Shown: piece after piece, positions 1-14,190 of the stretch
Layout of the letters: each line of letters begins with the position of its first letter
Position numbering within the stretch: position 1 is the first letter of the stretch
Assembly (NCBI GenBank): GCA_910591455.2
Contig: OU342819.1
Span: forward strand, 12,312,906 to 12,376,905
From: Pholis gunnellus
Taxonomy: Eukaryota > Chordata > Actinopteri > Perciformes > Pholidae
Direction: 5' to 3'
Length of the DNA: 64,000 nucleotides
Notes under the pieces: model-generated
What the model was told of the DNA's origin: nothing
The model's input: only the letters and a program-made list of their open reading frames with translations
The model's database searches: none
Position numbers and translations under genes: made by a program

Positions 1-91
1 TACTAACGAACCACACAAGCAACTTCGCCAGGTACAAATCATGCAAAGCTGAGCGACAGTGTACTAAAGCTTTTTATTCTCCTCTGTTCAG

Positions 92-204
92 GATACATAC
101 CGGCAGTTCTTTGTCAACCAGCAGGGGTTTGGACTCAACAACCTGGATATCGTCCATTTCGAAGAGCTGCAGAGCCTGGGTGTCAAGAGAGATCAGAGTA
201 GTTT
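92..204 (+). CDS. Single exon of an unidentified gene (partial)
   Basis: A pyrimidine-rich tract ending in AG precedes an open frame beginning DTYRQFFVNQQ and ending SLGVKRDQSS. A good donor (GTGAGT) starts at 205. If that donor is not used, the frame reads one more codon (Leu) to a TGA at 206-208, so this could be a final coding exon instead. The pattern of an aromatic residue, then FEELQSLGVK, loosely recalls the end of a SAM domain, but I do not recognise the protein. By human gene order, ULK4 lies convergent to CTNNB1, which would suit this strand, but nothing in the residues confirms ULK4. I saw no further exon of this gene before 14 kb. Confidence 0.5.
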
Positions 205-988
205 GTGAGTGACTGGTTCAACCTGTGTTTGAGCCTTAAGGCGCTTCAGGTTATAATGGATGATGTGTGGGAAAAAGGTTTAGTAAAATACCTGCCTTTC
301 CCAAACTTCCCAAAGGCGTGTTCTTTTCAATAAGTCATAACGTTACGCCAACCTCTTTGAAAAAGGTGCGGCAAAAGGTTGGCGGGCGATAGCCGGCTGA
401 CTTGCAGACAATGACATGTTGCTTGAACTTTTGGGCGTGTTTTACACAAGGCTCATAAAACGACACCAGTACGGACCTGAACGTACACACAGACCCACAC
501 AGATGCATAGACAAAAGGAACATTCAGAGACTGGCGCTGTGATCTGCACTGACATGCGGACCAGATATTGGGACACACCTAAACCGCCCACAACAGAGAC
601 ACGCAGACAGGATGTCTTCTGAGTAATTATCACCCTTCTGAACATAAAATACTGTGCTGTGGCCCAAACCGTCTATGCTTTTTTTTAAAGACTGACGCAA
701 TCCCTCCCTGATAACAGTTTCAAGATTTGGGATATTTCAAAAAAACAAAGAACACAGTTATAGACGAACAGAAATGGACTGAAAAGGGCAGGGAGAAAAA
801 CAAAGAAAGGAAAGGGGGAGTGTGAAGAGATGCCAGGCGTCAGATTGTGCTGTGGGTCATGATGCTGTGCTGGAGGAGAGGCAGGCTGAGGCTCTGCATG
901 CAAATCAAATTAGCCAGTTAAAAGGCCTCTTTGTCCACTGGCTCCGGTGGCTCCTGAGAGCCAGGGGCCTGCCCTTCTCTCTCCTTCG

Positions 989-1147
<159 letters not shown>

Positions 1148-1714
1148 GTTTCCATCGATGCATACTCTTTCATGCCTCTGCTGGCTCTCTAGCTCTCTCT
1201 CAGTATTCTGTCCCTTTTTTCTGTTTGTCTTGGTTTCTGCTTGGTTGCAGTTGCCATGTTTGCTCTTTCCACACTCATTCCATCTGTTTTGTGCGCTCTG
1301 TCTTTCCGTTGGTCTTTGTAAACTAATCAACATCAACCTACAGGACGGCAATGTGGCCGTCGAAGGGAAGTGGGTTTTTTTTAGAGGACGTTTTTCATTG
1401 CATTTCAAATGTGGACGTGTCTGACAGAACTCGCTCTGGACTCACGCGTACATAAATACACACCCGCTCCTCTGACTGGGAGAACAGAGACCGGAGCCAG
1501 CCGGATCTCACAATAGCACAGGGGAAGAGGAGTATCAAACAACAAGTTCATTTTTCTGCCGAGGCCTCCAGAAACATGGCCGCCTTCGCACTGCGGGAGC
1601 TTTGTTGAAGAGGACAAGAGATCAGCCCCCGTTGAGATTCCACAGCCATGAGAGAGAACTCATGTTAATGACGTTGAAAAATGAAACTACTCAGGCCGTT
1701 AAAGATTTAAAAAT

Positions 1715-1744
<30 letters not shown>
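1715..1744. repeat. Homopolymer G tract (30 bases)
   Basis: Thirty consecutive G. It could form a G-quadruplex. Its length is also likely to be uncertain in the assembly. Confidence 0.95.
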
Positions 1745-1745
<1 letters not shown>

Positions 1746-2149
1746 GAATCAGTGCATGCATCAACATAGGGGAATCCTCTAAGCCTATTTTCAAGCCTAT
1801 TTGCAAACACCATCACCACCTGTTAGCAGGTTGGCAGCACAGGGAGAACCTGGCTGGCCAGCAGGCTGAGAAAACTAGGTCACCTGCTGTTTACATATCA
1901 GAGGTGTTCCTCCAATTGTTTGCCTTGCTGAGCTAATGTTTCACCTGTCCAAGACGAAGGAAGGGAGGGAGGGGTTTTAGTTTAGGACCCTAATCCCAAG
2001 CACTAAAATATGAGTACTGCCGTCTGGACACTTCAAATGATTGGCATGACAAAAACATTGCTACTGGGTATGAACCGGATACTGGACCTTAGCGGCGTCG
2101 GCGGCGGGGGGGGGGGGGGGCCATGTAGAGACAGGACATGACGCAAGCG

Positions 2150-2275
2150 CTTGATTTGATATGTAGCAGAGCACGCATTTTAAACGTCAATATCGCCGAC
2201 GATCATGCTCATTTAATTGTGGCAGCCAAAATCGTGATCGCGATAAAAATTCGATTAATTGTGCAGCCCTAACGT
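2150..2275. mobile_element. Degraded interspersed repeat fragment
   Basis: The stretch around 2190-2272 has AT-rich GATCGCGATAAAAATTCGAT followed by TTAATTGTGCAGCCCTAA. From memory, this is typical of the ends of non-autonomous DNA-transposon-like repeats in fish genomes. No coding capacity remains. The family assignment is a guess. Confidence 0.45.
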
Positions 2276-2444
2276 GATGTTTTTGCAGTGTGTCTTTTTC
2301 TCACAGGGATTTTATGTTGCTGCTGCAGCAGGGGGCTCTCTCTTTAAACTGGCTTCACTCCAAAACTGGTTTGGTGTCATTGGCAACAGTCAGACTTTGT
2401 CTTCAACCGAGTCAAACCAGTTCTTACATGCATATTCTCTATTG

Positions 2445-2610
<166 letters not shown>

Positions 2611-4799
2611 TTAGAAAATGTCGGGCCGTGGGGAAGAAAACAAACTATTCACTGACACAGCTTTGGCCTGGCAGAAGTGAGACTGTTACGCAATCGTGAA
2701 TAGGAAACAGTGGGAGGATATATGTATGCTCAGGACGATCCAATGTCTAACCCAAGATCAGCTGCATAACAAAGAATACAAACGGTATGTTTTTCTGTGA
2801 AATACTGGCTAGTAAAGTTTCACTATTTCTGAAACAAGATTTGAAAATAAACATGAAGTCCCATGACAACATGCACTATAATAAAGCTTTTACATGGCTA
2901 CATGCTCTTAACAGACAATTGATAATCCATTAGTCTTCCAAGTGTTGACAACAACCATAATTCTCAGGATTAGGTTTTATATGTTGAATCCTGAAAAGCA
3001 GACTTGTTGAAAATCCAATGTTTTCACTTGAAAGTGAGATAATGTGGCTTGAGCTTCAGAGTAAAACAACAACACTGATGCAGGCCTCTACGTAACACAT
3101 TAGTGCTTGTTTTGCCACCGTAAATCCAGAGATGTGACACACTTCTTTAAGCCAGGACATCCAAGTTACAAAACCACATGAGCGCAAACTCTTTCTCTGC
3201 TTGCTTGTGAGAGAAACATATGTACTGATTAGATTTGGACAGCGGGTCTCAATATTAGGGAGCCAGAATCAAGGCCAGGCCATCCTTTCTCCGTATAGTT
3301 TTAAATCCACGAGTCTGTGGCTTCCATCTGCAGAAACAATGATTGCTTCCCTAATCTTTGGGAACTCGCTTAATCTGTCAAATCCCTGGTTCTGAAATAT
3401 CAGCATGGCGGCAGCAGGCCTGCCGGACTAAGCTGTCACAGACCTACATTTTCAGATTGTGAAAGATATCAAAATGAGTGTCTCCACTGCCACAGTAGTG
3501 AGTGGGGGGTCAGGCTGGTTTGAGGGGATCACACAGTCTCCAGTACAAACAGCTGTTTATTGTATAGAACAATGTATAGAATTAGCTGGAAAACTAAACA
3601 GCCCTAAAGCAGGTCAGGATACGGTGTTGTTTTGTCGTAACAACCAATAGAGAGATGCTTTATTTATATTTTGAAATATGTCAATAAACATCATTTTTCA
3701 TATTTTGACTTCGGCACTATCCCCTCCCCCATGCACACACACACGCATGCAGTTTGTTTGATTGTTTTCTTTATACCAAGGAAAACAAAGAGGATTTGTT
3801 ATGCAATTATGGCTTTCATAATATTTGCAACATTTGGCATAAAAGCGCCCTGCTTGTGCGCGTGCGTGTGCGCGTTCAGTGTCACTGAGTGAAAAGCATG
3901 TTGATCTCTGATCAAGTTCCTGCACCCGCTACACACAAGTGCGCCCTGCCTTAATATACACAACTGCATGCCACATCATTTTAGTATGCAGTTTAGCCAT
4001 TTATTAAAAAACATATTAACATGCCATCCCAAAAAGTTTATCCACAGAAAATAACTGTTTTACATTTCCTTAATATGCACAAAAATCTAAACACATTCTG
4101 AAATACATGTTTTGCTCTGTGCGTTTTCCTTTTCTACAACTTGTGGTCAAATGAAATTGGCACATACGAGCTGAAACAGCATCATTTTTTTTTAACTGCA
4201 TTTCAGTGGAGTTGCACAGCGAAACAGGAATAACAACATGTTCAGACATGCTGCGAAACGAACAAATTTGAGCGTCTAGTTTACCTATAAAATGACGAAA
4301 ACATTGAACTAAAGTCATGACTTGGAGCAGAAACGTACCTCTGGATTAAACGTGTGATTGTCCTGAGATGAACACTCCGGAGATGAAAAAAAGTCCACAA
4401 AAAGTTGTTGCAAATTGTTGCAGAGACAGAAGCGTTGCTTTGTTTATAACGTGCGGCGCAAGGCGGATGTATGAGGGAATTTTATAAAGCCTTGGGGGCG
4501 TGCAGCCCGGCCCATTTTCTCCGCTGCTCTCTCTATTGGGCAACAGCATCTGGGGGGATTGATAGCAGATTGACTCTTTCTAGCAGTTGCATGATGAAGA
4601 AGCTGATGACAGCAGCGACTCATGGGTGAAAACACTCGAAGGTCGATCCCCGCTCCTCAAACTCTTACAGCGTTACCAAACTGCCACATTTACTTTTTTT
4701 TTTTTATGCTTTTTTACTATGGAGTTTGGAAGTTGTTGTTTCACATGGGTGCTGACAAGAACAGTTTAACTGGAAGTAAGATGTGTCGAATTTCATTAT

Positions 4800-4819
4800 C
4801 CCCCCCCCCCCCCCCCCCC
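4800..4819. repeat. Homopolymer C tract
   Basis: Twenty C followed by a short CA run. Confidence 0.9.
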
Positions 4820-5789
4820 ATACACACACACACTGTGTGCATCGCCACTGTGTCTGATGTGACACGTTTGATGCTTTCATGGTTAGGTGGTAATTAGTTT
4901 GGTATAACAGAGCTTCTTCTCTCCTCAATGAGCTGGCAGGGTGTGGACAGGAATCTTGGCACGGCTGTTTGCCTCTTTTGTATCAGTGTAGGGCCTACTG
5001 TAAACTATAGTTCACCACACTCTAACGGAGTCGTAATGGTATTTCTCCACGCGGCTGATATTTTTTAAGATGGGTTTGAGCACTGTCGGCTGCTCTGGCT
5101 GAGGAGTTAGGAATGCAGCCAGGCCTGCAACCTTGATTTAAGGCCAAGAGAAGATAAGTCTGTACAAAGGGAAGCCCTTCCCTCTCCTTGGATGAGGCCG
5201 CTTTTCCTTGATAGCGCACCGATATTGTCTATTCAAAGTTAGCTCGTCCTTCAGAAGCAATAATCAATGCCACAATAGAGATGGTTCGCTGTGGTGTGTG
5301 CTGCTGTACAGATGTTAGTTTGAGGTGAAGACAGGTTATCTTCACCAATCCTCTCTACAAGTGACCTCTAATAGATAGTGTGTGCGTGTGAGTGTGTGTG
5401 TGTGTGTAACTGTAGGCCTCAGCATATTCTAAGCAGGTTGTTGGTGATCCCAGATCCATTTGTTTCACTTGCTACACTTGTACTACAGTGCAGTGGAAAT
5501 TTCCACACCTGCAAGAGGCTGACAGTTACACTGTGACTCTGCCAATACGTGCTTGTATTGGCAACTGAGTGCGTGAAAAGTCCTTGTCAAGACACAATAG
5601 CCGCACTGTGGGCTTGTAATGTGAGGCCCACGATAGGAACACGTCGGACAATAGCCGCGTTTGAGGGGAAACATATAACCACTACGCTAATGTAACGCTC
5701 AGTCACTTTGTGTTGCGCAACATGGGGATCAATGCTAATGGATGGAAGTCAGAGATATTCTCTGGTCGTTAATAGAAACACTACATACA

Positions 5790-5791
<2 letters not shown>

Positions 5792-5849
<58 letters not shown>

Positions 5850-5854
5850 TGTGT
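5792..5854. repeat. (TG)n microsatellite
   Basis: An almost pure TG run with one TA interruption. Confidence 0.95.
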
Positions 5855-6679
5855 CAACGAGTTTGTGACCCTACAGCCTCCTGTCCAGCTATCATTGTGA
5901 AACAAAGATAGCATTTGGCAGCCAACTGTGATAGATTTAGTGCAGCATATGTGGGTCACAGAGTGTCTCAATACCTGATAAAACCAGTGGACTTTTACCT
6001 GGCTGATTGCAGTGTTTGTGGGAGCAAATGGCAGCCTTTATAAGGCATATTAGATAAAGCCAGATCTCCTCGGGTCCTCATAGCTTTTTGAAGCATCCCT
6101 TCAAACATGATATAACAATACTTGTTTAGTCTGAATTTAAATCAAATGTTTGATCTTTTAGTACTATATTCTATTTCATTCCCTCTCTTTACCATTTTAA
6201 TCCTACTTTATTTCTGTGTTTATTGAATGCCCTTATTGTTGAGTAACCTCTAATTGATCATTTTGTTCTTTTATCATTTTTTCTAAGAACTACGCAAATT
6301 AAGCTATTAATATTCTTAGTAATATTATGCAGTGATTTCTTGGAGATAGGTGTTATGTAAAGAAAGAAAAGTCAATAGATGTGGTAAGGCATCCTGTCGT
6401 ACAGAAAACAGACTGACAGAAGCATACCTTTTGAACATTGAAATCTTCAAGTAACATTACAGCAAATGGGATTCTGTTTTTGTTTTCTGTCTTTAATTTG
6501 TCTTGTTATTAGGCCCATACTGTACAGCCAGAGATAGCACTAGCTGAAACTGTCTCCTCCCCTCAGTATCTCCTCTCTGCCAGTCAGCGGTCACCCAGTT
6601 GAAGTGTGTTTGATCTCTAAGTTCATGACCACAATGTTCACGGCAAACAGAGCAGATAATAAAAAACTCAGTTCAAACT

Positions 6680-7050
6680 TCAAATCTCATCCATTCCACC
6701 GACTACTGCTGAATCCTGTACAGCAAAAGTATTTACATTTAATAAAATACTGTTATGGGCTGTTTCCTGACATCTGTTTCCTCTTCACCTTTATTCAATA
6801 CACACACCCATCCTCTAGAATAAACCAGTCATGACACCCACAGTGATGCAACAGGCTTAACAGGAGCGTATGATTCAGACACACATGACATGAAATGTCT
6901 CGGTAGGTCACGTAGTAAATGGTTTGTGAGGTGATGAGAATATGTGATCAATGCAGAAAGGTATACTCCCACGTTGTATTTTCAGTGAGTAGACAGTCTC
7001 TGTTGACCTCAGTGGTAAATCTTTACAAACCTTTTGTAAAGTTAACGTAG
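6680..7050 (+). repeat. Diverged direct repeat, copy 1
   Basis: This segment shares ordered blocks with 10325-10690: GACTACTGCTGAATCCTGTA, then TTTAATAAAATACT, then TTATTCAATACACACA, GATGCAACAGGC, CACATGACATGAAA, and GTTGACCTCAGTGGTAAAT. The order is the same in both, so it is a direct duplication about 3.6 kb apart. No protein is evident. It may be an old segmental duplication or two copies of one interspersed element. Confidence 0.75.
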
Positions 7051-10000
7051 AGGTTGAAAAGTTCAACTTTCCAAAGCTACCCGGCGAGTCCAGATAAATC
7101 ATTACATGCAGTTTGTGTGTTCTTGTTAGCCAGCCACCACTCTCATGTCTGTATGTTTAACAAGCCGGTTAGCTTAGCTTAGCATTATTTCTGTAAACAG
7201 ATAGCATGGCTCTCTCTTAAAGTAACCGAATCCACCAACCAGTATATTTGAAGCTCATTATTAACACGTCGTGTCTAAGTTATTTAAAATGTACAAAAAG
7301 TAAAGTCCTCAGCCTCACATTTAACAGCCGGTAAACTTCTCATCTAACGTTCAGCAAGAGAGTAAAGAAGCATGTGTCCCAAAATGTAAAACCTTTTCTT
7401 TATAAACTAAAGAAAATTATTAAAATGTACATCACATTTTCTATCACATCTAATTTATTTATGCTATATATTGTGGTTTTCTATCTTAGAAAGAGATCTT
7501 TTTACAGCCAGCACCCAGGCATGTAATTATTGCATCATATAATAGGCCACCAGACAAACAAACCATGTGGATTTTTAGTAGGCTGTAAAGTGATTTTACC
7601 AGCAGTGGCGGTGTCACCTCCTACACGGTTCTGATGGAACGTTTTCCCCAGCCTGGCCTATATTGACTATTGATTATCTTTATAAGGGGGACTAACTGCT
7701 ATATGATAAGACTGTCCTGTTTTCTCTTGATGTTGATAAGGTTGTTACTGAGTGACTAACCAGGCTGTGGTGTGTAACGGTCGTCATTAAACAGTAAAGC
7801 CTTACTAACATTGTCTGTTTGGTCTGTGAGCTCATGGAGGCAAAGGTGAAACTAACCGGACACCAACAAAATGTGAACGCTCTCATTAGGTAGTATAATC
7901 TTGGAAAACATGTAAACCATGATAAAGAAATAAAATCAGACTTGTTGTTTTGAAGACAGTTTGATCACATTACCACAGGGACAGTCAGCTGACACATTCA
8001 CAAAGCAGTGAGACAAACAAGTCTCTTATTACCAGACAAAGGACATGAACAACCTTCTGCCTGTTAAAAAAAAGAAGAAAAAAAAAGAAACAAAGGCACT
8101 AGACTGGTCATGAATTAAATTGTACTCATTGGTGTATTCACGCTGTCTAACTGATTACGTGCAAATATTTATCTACAATGCAGTCAAGTGACAATCTGAC
8201 ATTTGCCTTTAATGCTTCTCCAAAATCCAGGAAATCATGAGGATAAAGGGGAATAGTCACCATCCTGCTATGCAGCACAAAAGGGGATGGTGCATGGTTG
8301 TATGAATGACCAGCATGCATCTGACTGAGCGCATTCTGTGTTGCATAAGAAAAGACGATAAACACAGAGTGAGCTAACCTAATCCTCCCATGGCCACCGT
8401 CACTGTCCATAGCTCTAATATCTTTATCACCAGCACTAATTTTAGACACAGTAAACATGCCCAGGCACAGTACTGATTACTCAAACAAAGCCAGAGCAGC
8501 GCTCTCAGTTGGTGCCATGTGTAAATACTCTACTGTAGTTGTGCACTGACTTGGCGTTGGTGCTACCCAGGAAACCCTTATAGATGAAAATGTAATTTGG
8601 TTACACTGTCAACAGATTGATTGTGTTGTTTCATTGTGCCTGTAACCCTAAAATACCTTTCGCGTTGTCTATTTTCCCATGCATGTAGAAATCCCGACTA
8701 CTTTCAAAGTTATTTTTCTGCACTTCCATTAGGCAAGAGCAACAGATTCCAGCAGCAGCTGGTCGGCCTGCACGGATAAAGAAAGTTGGACCGCTTACTA
8801 ACGTGGAAGCTGCACCGAACAAGCCTCTGTTTTGATTCCTGAGGAAAATATGTGAGGTCAGGATGACAGGACGTTGGCTGGTGGGGCTACGACTGCACCG
8901 TGCTAGATTAAAATGTATCTACAGATATATGAACTTGTGTTTGTGCTGTGTGAGCCCCTGCTGTGTCGCAGTGAGGACTGTGTTTTTACTCGTCCTCCAC
9001 ACAGGAAAATAAGTTGATGAATTGTGGAACAACGGGGTTAATATATAATCAGTGGACACAGCTGTTTTTGGACTGATGAGGTAGGGGTGAGAGGAAGTTC
9101 AATGGAAGAGATATAAGGAACGGTGGTATGTTGTGGATGAGGGGTCATTGATAGAAATAGGAATTGTCAAGGAGGGAGGGGCAAGGAGTCACACACAGTG
9201 GGAATAAACAGGGCTTGTGGACTTAAACACTTTGAAACAAAATAACGTATTTCCCAAAATGTGTAACCACTTCTTGAAAGGATACCTGAGGGGCGATGTC
9301 GGGCAGGTAGGGCTGGTGAGACTATTGCAAGACTGAATGTGTCGGATGTGAAGGATGTTTTGACTGACCGTGTGTCCTCAAAGTTACAGATTCAGTCACG
9401 GTCAATGAAGACTAACAGTTGATTAACTCAGTACAGGCTAAACCGTGCTGCACTGGTCGAAGGAGTGAAAACTGCATTTTAAAGTTTGACAGTTTGTTTT
9501 GGGGAAAGGTTGGAACGCTGTGATATTGCATTGCCTACTTCACTGTCTGTGTTGTTTTTAATAGTTAATAGGTAATTAGTTGGTGACCCAGATAGCCTAG
9601 CTGTTAATTATTCCTTATTAATCTTGAGGATAAGCAAACAATACCGTCTTCAAAAGCAGATAGTATAATCCTACTATCGCTGTTATAAATCAAAGGTCAC
9701 TGCCAGCCACCTGAGGATAAAACATGTCTCAGTACTGTGGATACAACTGATAAAACATACTCTAAAGTGAATAGGGTTGTAAATTATGATTGGCATATTT
9801 AAAGGAGACTACAGTGATGAGTCTGCTCTTTTTATTTTTGATAAATCTAAGTAACATTCTATGTTATATGAAGATAAAAGACTACTACCTGTATATAGAT
9901 TTTAAAAAAAAGAATTCAACTGAACTTGAAACCGTTTTAGATCAACTCCCTAGCACTTTACAGAGCATGTACAAAGTAAACAGCACAAGGGCTGATTCAC

Positions 10001-10320
10001 TCTGTGTAATGTTGCCTTCAGGGACTGTTGTAAATACTGCTTCTGTGAAAATTAACGAGGTAGGAAAAGGACAGTGGTGGGGGAGTTATTCAAATGTTTC
10101 ACAAAAGAAAAAGTAACTAAACAACACTGTTAAAATACTGCATTATAAGTCAAAGCCCAGCATTCTAACGATTAACAGTCAATGTATTTAAAGTATTAAA
10201 AGTACGACTGCTTAATGTCAGACGTGAGCCGTGGGAGTGTCATACTATAATATATTATATTATCATTGCAAAGGCATAATAAAAGATGGACAAATTATGA
10301 GGCGTGCAAAGGTCAAAGTT
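7051..10320. other. Gene-free DNA between the direct repeats
   Basis: No splice-supported coding exon recognised. A 108-codon open frame at 9790-10116 starts at a TTG and resembles no family I know. I regard it as chance. Confidence 0.5.
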
Positions 10321-10324
10321 AATC

Positions 10325-10690
10325 AATTTCACTGACTACTGCTGAATCCTGTAGATCTTTTTCATTTAATAAAATACTAATATGTGCTGTTTATTGACAT
10401 CTGCTCGCTCCTAACCTTGAATCAGAATCAGAAATACTATTGATCCCCGGTGGGAAATTGGTTATTCAATACACACAGGGTCTTTGTGTGGCCCTTCTCT
10501 ATAGATACAACCAGGCATGACAACAACAGCGATGCAACAGGCCTGTAACAGGAACGTGTGATTCAGAAGCACATGACATGAAAAGTATTGTTAGGTCACG
10601 CAGGACAACATTAATGTTGTGGCACTGAGAGCATCTGTTGACCTCAGTGGTAAATCCTTAAACGGCTTTTTACTGTTAAAAGCATTTAGG
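10325..10690 (+). repeat. Diverged direct repeat, copy 2
   Basis: Partner of 6680-7050. It differs by an extra block of about 45 bases at 10420-10466. That block lies exactly between sequence matching the two sides of copy 1, which makes it an insertion into this copy. Confidence 0.75.
10420..10466. mobile_element. Short interspersed repeat fragment inserted in repeat copy 2
   Basis: The block contains GAATCAGAATCAGAAATACT and ATTGATCCCCGGTGGGAAAT, a phrase that recurs widely in fish genomes as a retroelement-derived fragment (from memory). It is absent from the paralogous segment near 6.8 kb, so it inserted after the duplication. Confidence 0.6.
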
Positions 10691-11741
10691 CTAAATTCAA
10701 GTATTGGAAAAAGGACATTTCTGATGGAAAAACTAATGTTTATGGGCCAGATATAATGGACAATGAAGAGAATAGAGATTATAATACCAAACAATAAAGC
10801 TTATATAGCCTACTGTTACATGATTCAGTTTAAAATCATATGCATTTAACACAATGAAACAACAGCCACAACTAAAACAGCGTCATCCGCAAAAGTCTTG
10901 CATGTTTGGCACGTCGCTTTTATGCACGCTTCGTGAATGCCGCACAGCCCCGCAGGCTGAACAAACGGGCGCTACCGATGACACGGTAGTTTCGGGATGA
11001 CAGCAGCTGCTGTGGGCGGTGCAGGGCGGGACCGGGACGAGGAAGACGAGCGCGACGTGACTGCCCCGATTGTTGTTTGTTGTGAACGGATGTCGACTGG
11101 TCCTTGTTTATCCTCTGACGTCAGAGTACCACACCTTCAGGACACCTCCGGTACTTACGCAGGACGTTACGGCATGAGTGCACGGAGTACAATGAGATTG
11201 TATTATCTGCTGTACTTTTAACAAAAAACAACACACAAGTTTACTCCTATAGGCAGCCAGCCCCTGTATGGTATTTCAGTGATGCCTGGTTTTACATTGA
11301 ACTGTTATGGTATTTGTATTTCTCATTGTAAAATAGCTAAATATGTAGTTACACATGTGAGGTAGCCTACTTCTTAATATATTTTAATTATGTGTTAATT
11401 TACACTTCTACTCCACATTTCAGAGGAAAATATTATTTTACTCCGGTACATTCATCATGCAACTATGTATTACATCAATTAAATTGTATTTTTGTGAAGT
11501 ATTTCTACAATAGTACAAAGCACGAGACATTCAGTATTAATGACAATATATTTTTTTCATTACTCTAGAGTCTCCACTGTCAACTGGGAGGAAATGGAAG
11601 TTTGAGAGCTAATATTAGTGCATTTGTCCTCAGTGAAGCAGGTCCCTATGGTGTCTCCCGGTCTGCATGTAAACAAGCTGCAGAAGGACTGTCTACTCTA
11701 GAGATTAGTCTGAAACCTCCACACACACACACACACAAACA

Positions 11742-11792
<51 letters not shown>

Positions 11793-14190
11793 AATGGGAC
11801 AGTACACAATATGGTCAATTCTTATTTGAAAGGAGAGGAGAGGCATATTTTGGTTCAGGGATGAGGTCTAACATCTAACAGCAGTTAAGGTTAAACTTTG
11901 GGTCAAGGATTTGTGAGACTAATTTACAAACAGTGTACGATTAAAAACAGACATACATACAGAGACCCTCGTACACAGGGTGAGGTCAGGAAATCTGAGA
12001 CATCCAGAGCGGTAGTGGCCTGTATAGAAAACACAGAGAGATCAACTGCACAATGCAGCATTTAGGGGGATTAATGTTCTTGAACCAGTTTACTCAGTCA
12101 GTAAACACAAAGCAGCGACTGACGTTAATCCTTAACAGTGGACAGACAGACAAGCTCCAGTGTCTCTGATTGTGCTAGTAATGGAAATATTGTCAGCTCC
12201 TGGTATCATTTTCTCAAATCTTCTGTGTTAAATCTGGGACTTTCGGGGCCTGGCTAAGCCCCTTTCACACTAGAATAGGACTTAATAAAATATCCATATA
12301 AGGCTTCCCTGGAGGATTAATGGCAATGTGTAAATGACACAAAAGCATGAAGAATAGAGTAGAGGAATATGAGAAGCAGCGAAGAAAGTGTTTTGTCTCC
12401 TGTCCCTCAGTGTGTCACTCATCAATCACATGCTCAGCCGCTCCGTCTGACTGCCAGACTCTACTCCCCATGAGTGTAATCTCTGTTGACCAGTCAGCGG
12501 AGGGAGGGAGGGAGGGAGGGGGGGGGGAACGGAGGGCAGGAAGGTCGCGTTGCAATCTAGGTCGTCCACCAGTAATCCCACAGGGGGGAACTATGTTGTG
12601 GGCACTCAACGCCAAATGCTGAGCTCACCCAACTCCTCTTCCTCGCCCAAGACAAGTTCCCCCCTCACGATGGACCTGGACTGCAAGAATCACATGCTCT
12701 GATGTTATCTGCTAGACATTCTTGACCTTGATAAGGGCTGACAAGTAGGGAGATGAAATGAACGTCTAAACTTGACCTAAGATCTTTTGAGTTATTTGCT
12801 TCATAAGTCGAACACGGAGACACTTAGCATTTCAAATTTGGAAACACACCATACGAGTTACAGCCTTTTTACCACCAATGTGTTGTGGCGACGAGATTCA
12901 AAATGGTGGAGAGTCGGCGCCGGTTATCATCTTAAAAATATATATTCTATAGATTGTGGGGGTTTATGATTTAAATCTATTGAAGTTTAGCCTCAGACTA
13001 CCAACCTAAAATCCATTTCTTTGATTTCTACTGCTGGAATAAGAAAAAAAATGTGCAACATTTAATGTGAACTTGTGTCTAATGTGCTGGACATTCTGGC
13101 TTTAAACATATCAGGTAATCCCACTATTCAGTCTCCCATAGCGCTTGCTACCAAGCCTGTTTGGGCAGTTTAAATGTTGACTGAGTGGGTCCTAAACAAA
13201 TACCTGCCTTGCCTGTGTTCATGACTTCCCAGTGACCTGACAGCAAGACGTGGCGATGGAAAATGGCCTCCCATTATCTTGTGTTTGAAAATGGGTCAGC
13301 ACAGCATATAAAGAGCCACTGTGCAAACACATTTATATAGCTTTGGATTTCTTAGTCAACCCTGACTCTGGGCATTTATATCATGACAAACCTATATGGC
13401 TTAAAATTCTGCTTGCATTCACAAACTCCCAATTAATCATCATGCAACTTCTACCTCCTATAGTAGTGCAGGAATGCTCAATGTGAATTGTTAAAGAAGT
13501 TCAGACGGACTAAGTAGGTTATGGTTCAGATGTACATTGCAGTGCAGACGCAAATAGAAGAGCAAACAGCTTTCATCTATTACTTATTTGCTTACCTCAA
13601 CCTTGTCACGGTGGTCAGTCAACTCAGTAAAATGTCAAGGATTAAATAGAGACTGCAGCCGCAGGAATCAGGGTTTGAAGTTCAAATTAAACAACTTCAC
13701 CAATTTGCATGGTTTTGTAGTTTTTAAGAATAGTTACTTATGGCATGCATTAGATGTTGTAGTCTCTTAACACCCTAAACTTTCAGGTGAGTTTAGGAGG
13801 AAAACATAAGTATAATTTTAAATAACCTAATATGCTCACCATGATGCAGGAGAGAAAAAAAAAACTTTAATCATCCGTTTGATACAAGGGTGTGTTGACA
13901 TTGTATTTCAAGATAAACTTAAAAAAATACTATGCTGCCCTCATTTGGTCAGATAAAAACATCAAAAACAATGTAAGAAAAAAATAGAATGTACAAAATA
14001 CCCCAGAAGCCATAATACACAGCTTATCATAGAGCTTCAGGTGATTCTACAGCCACAAATAAAAGAAACATACAACACAAAGAAACACATGAGACCATGT
14101 ATGGGCCTTGTGTGATTTAAAAGTGTGTCTGAGTTTTTGAGTGCACTCAAAAATGTATAACATAGAAAGTGCAACTCCGAAATAGGAAGA
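10691..14190. other. Gene-free DNA left of the forkhead cluster
   Basis: It contains an interrupted CA repeat at 11720-11788 and a short GGGA/G tract near 12505-12529. No supported exon was seen. Confidence 0.55.
11720..11788. repeat. (CA)n microsatellite, interrupted
   Basis: CA repeats with two CAAACA interruptions near the left end. Confidence 0.93.

Noticed and set aside
9790..10116. 108-codon frame with a signal-like hydrophobic start
   Set aside because: It begins at TTG rather than ATG, has no splice context or family resemblance, and sits in AT-rich DNA beside repeats.
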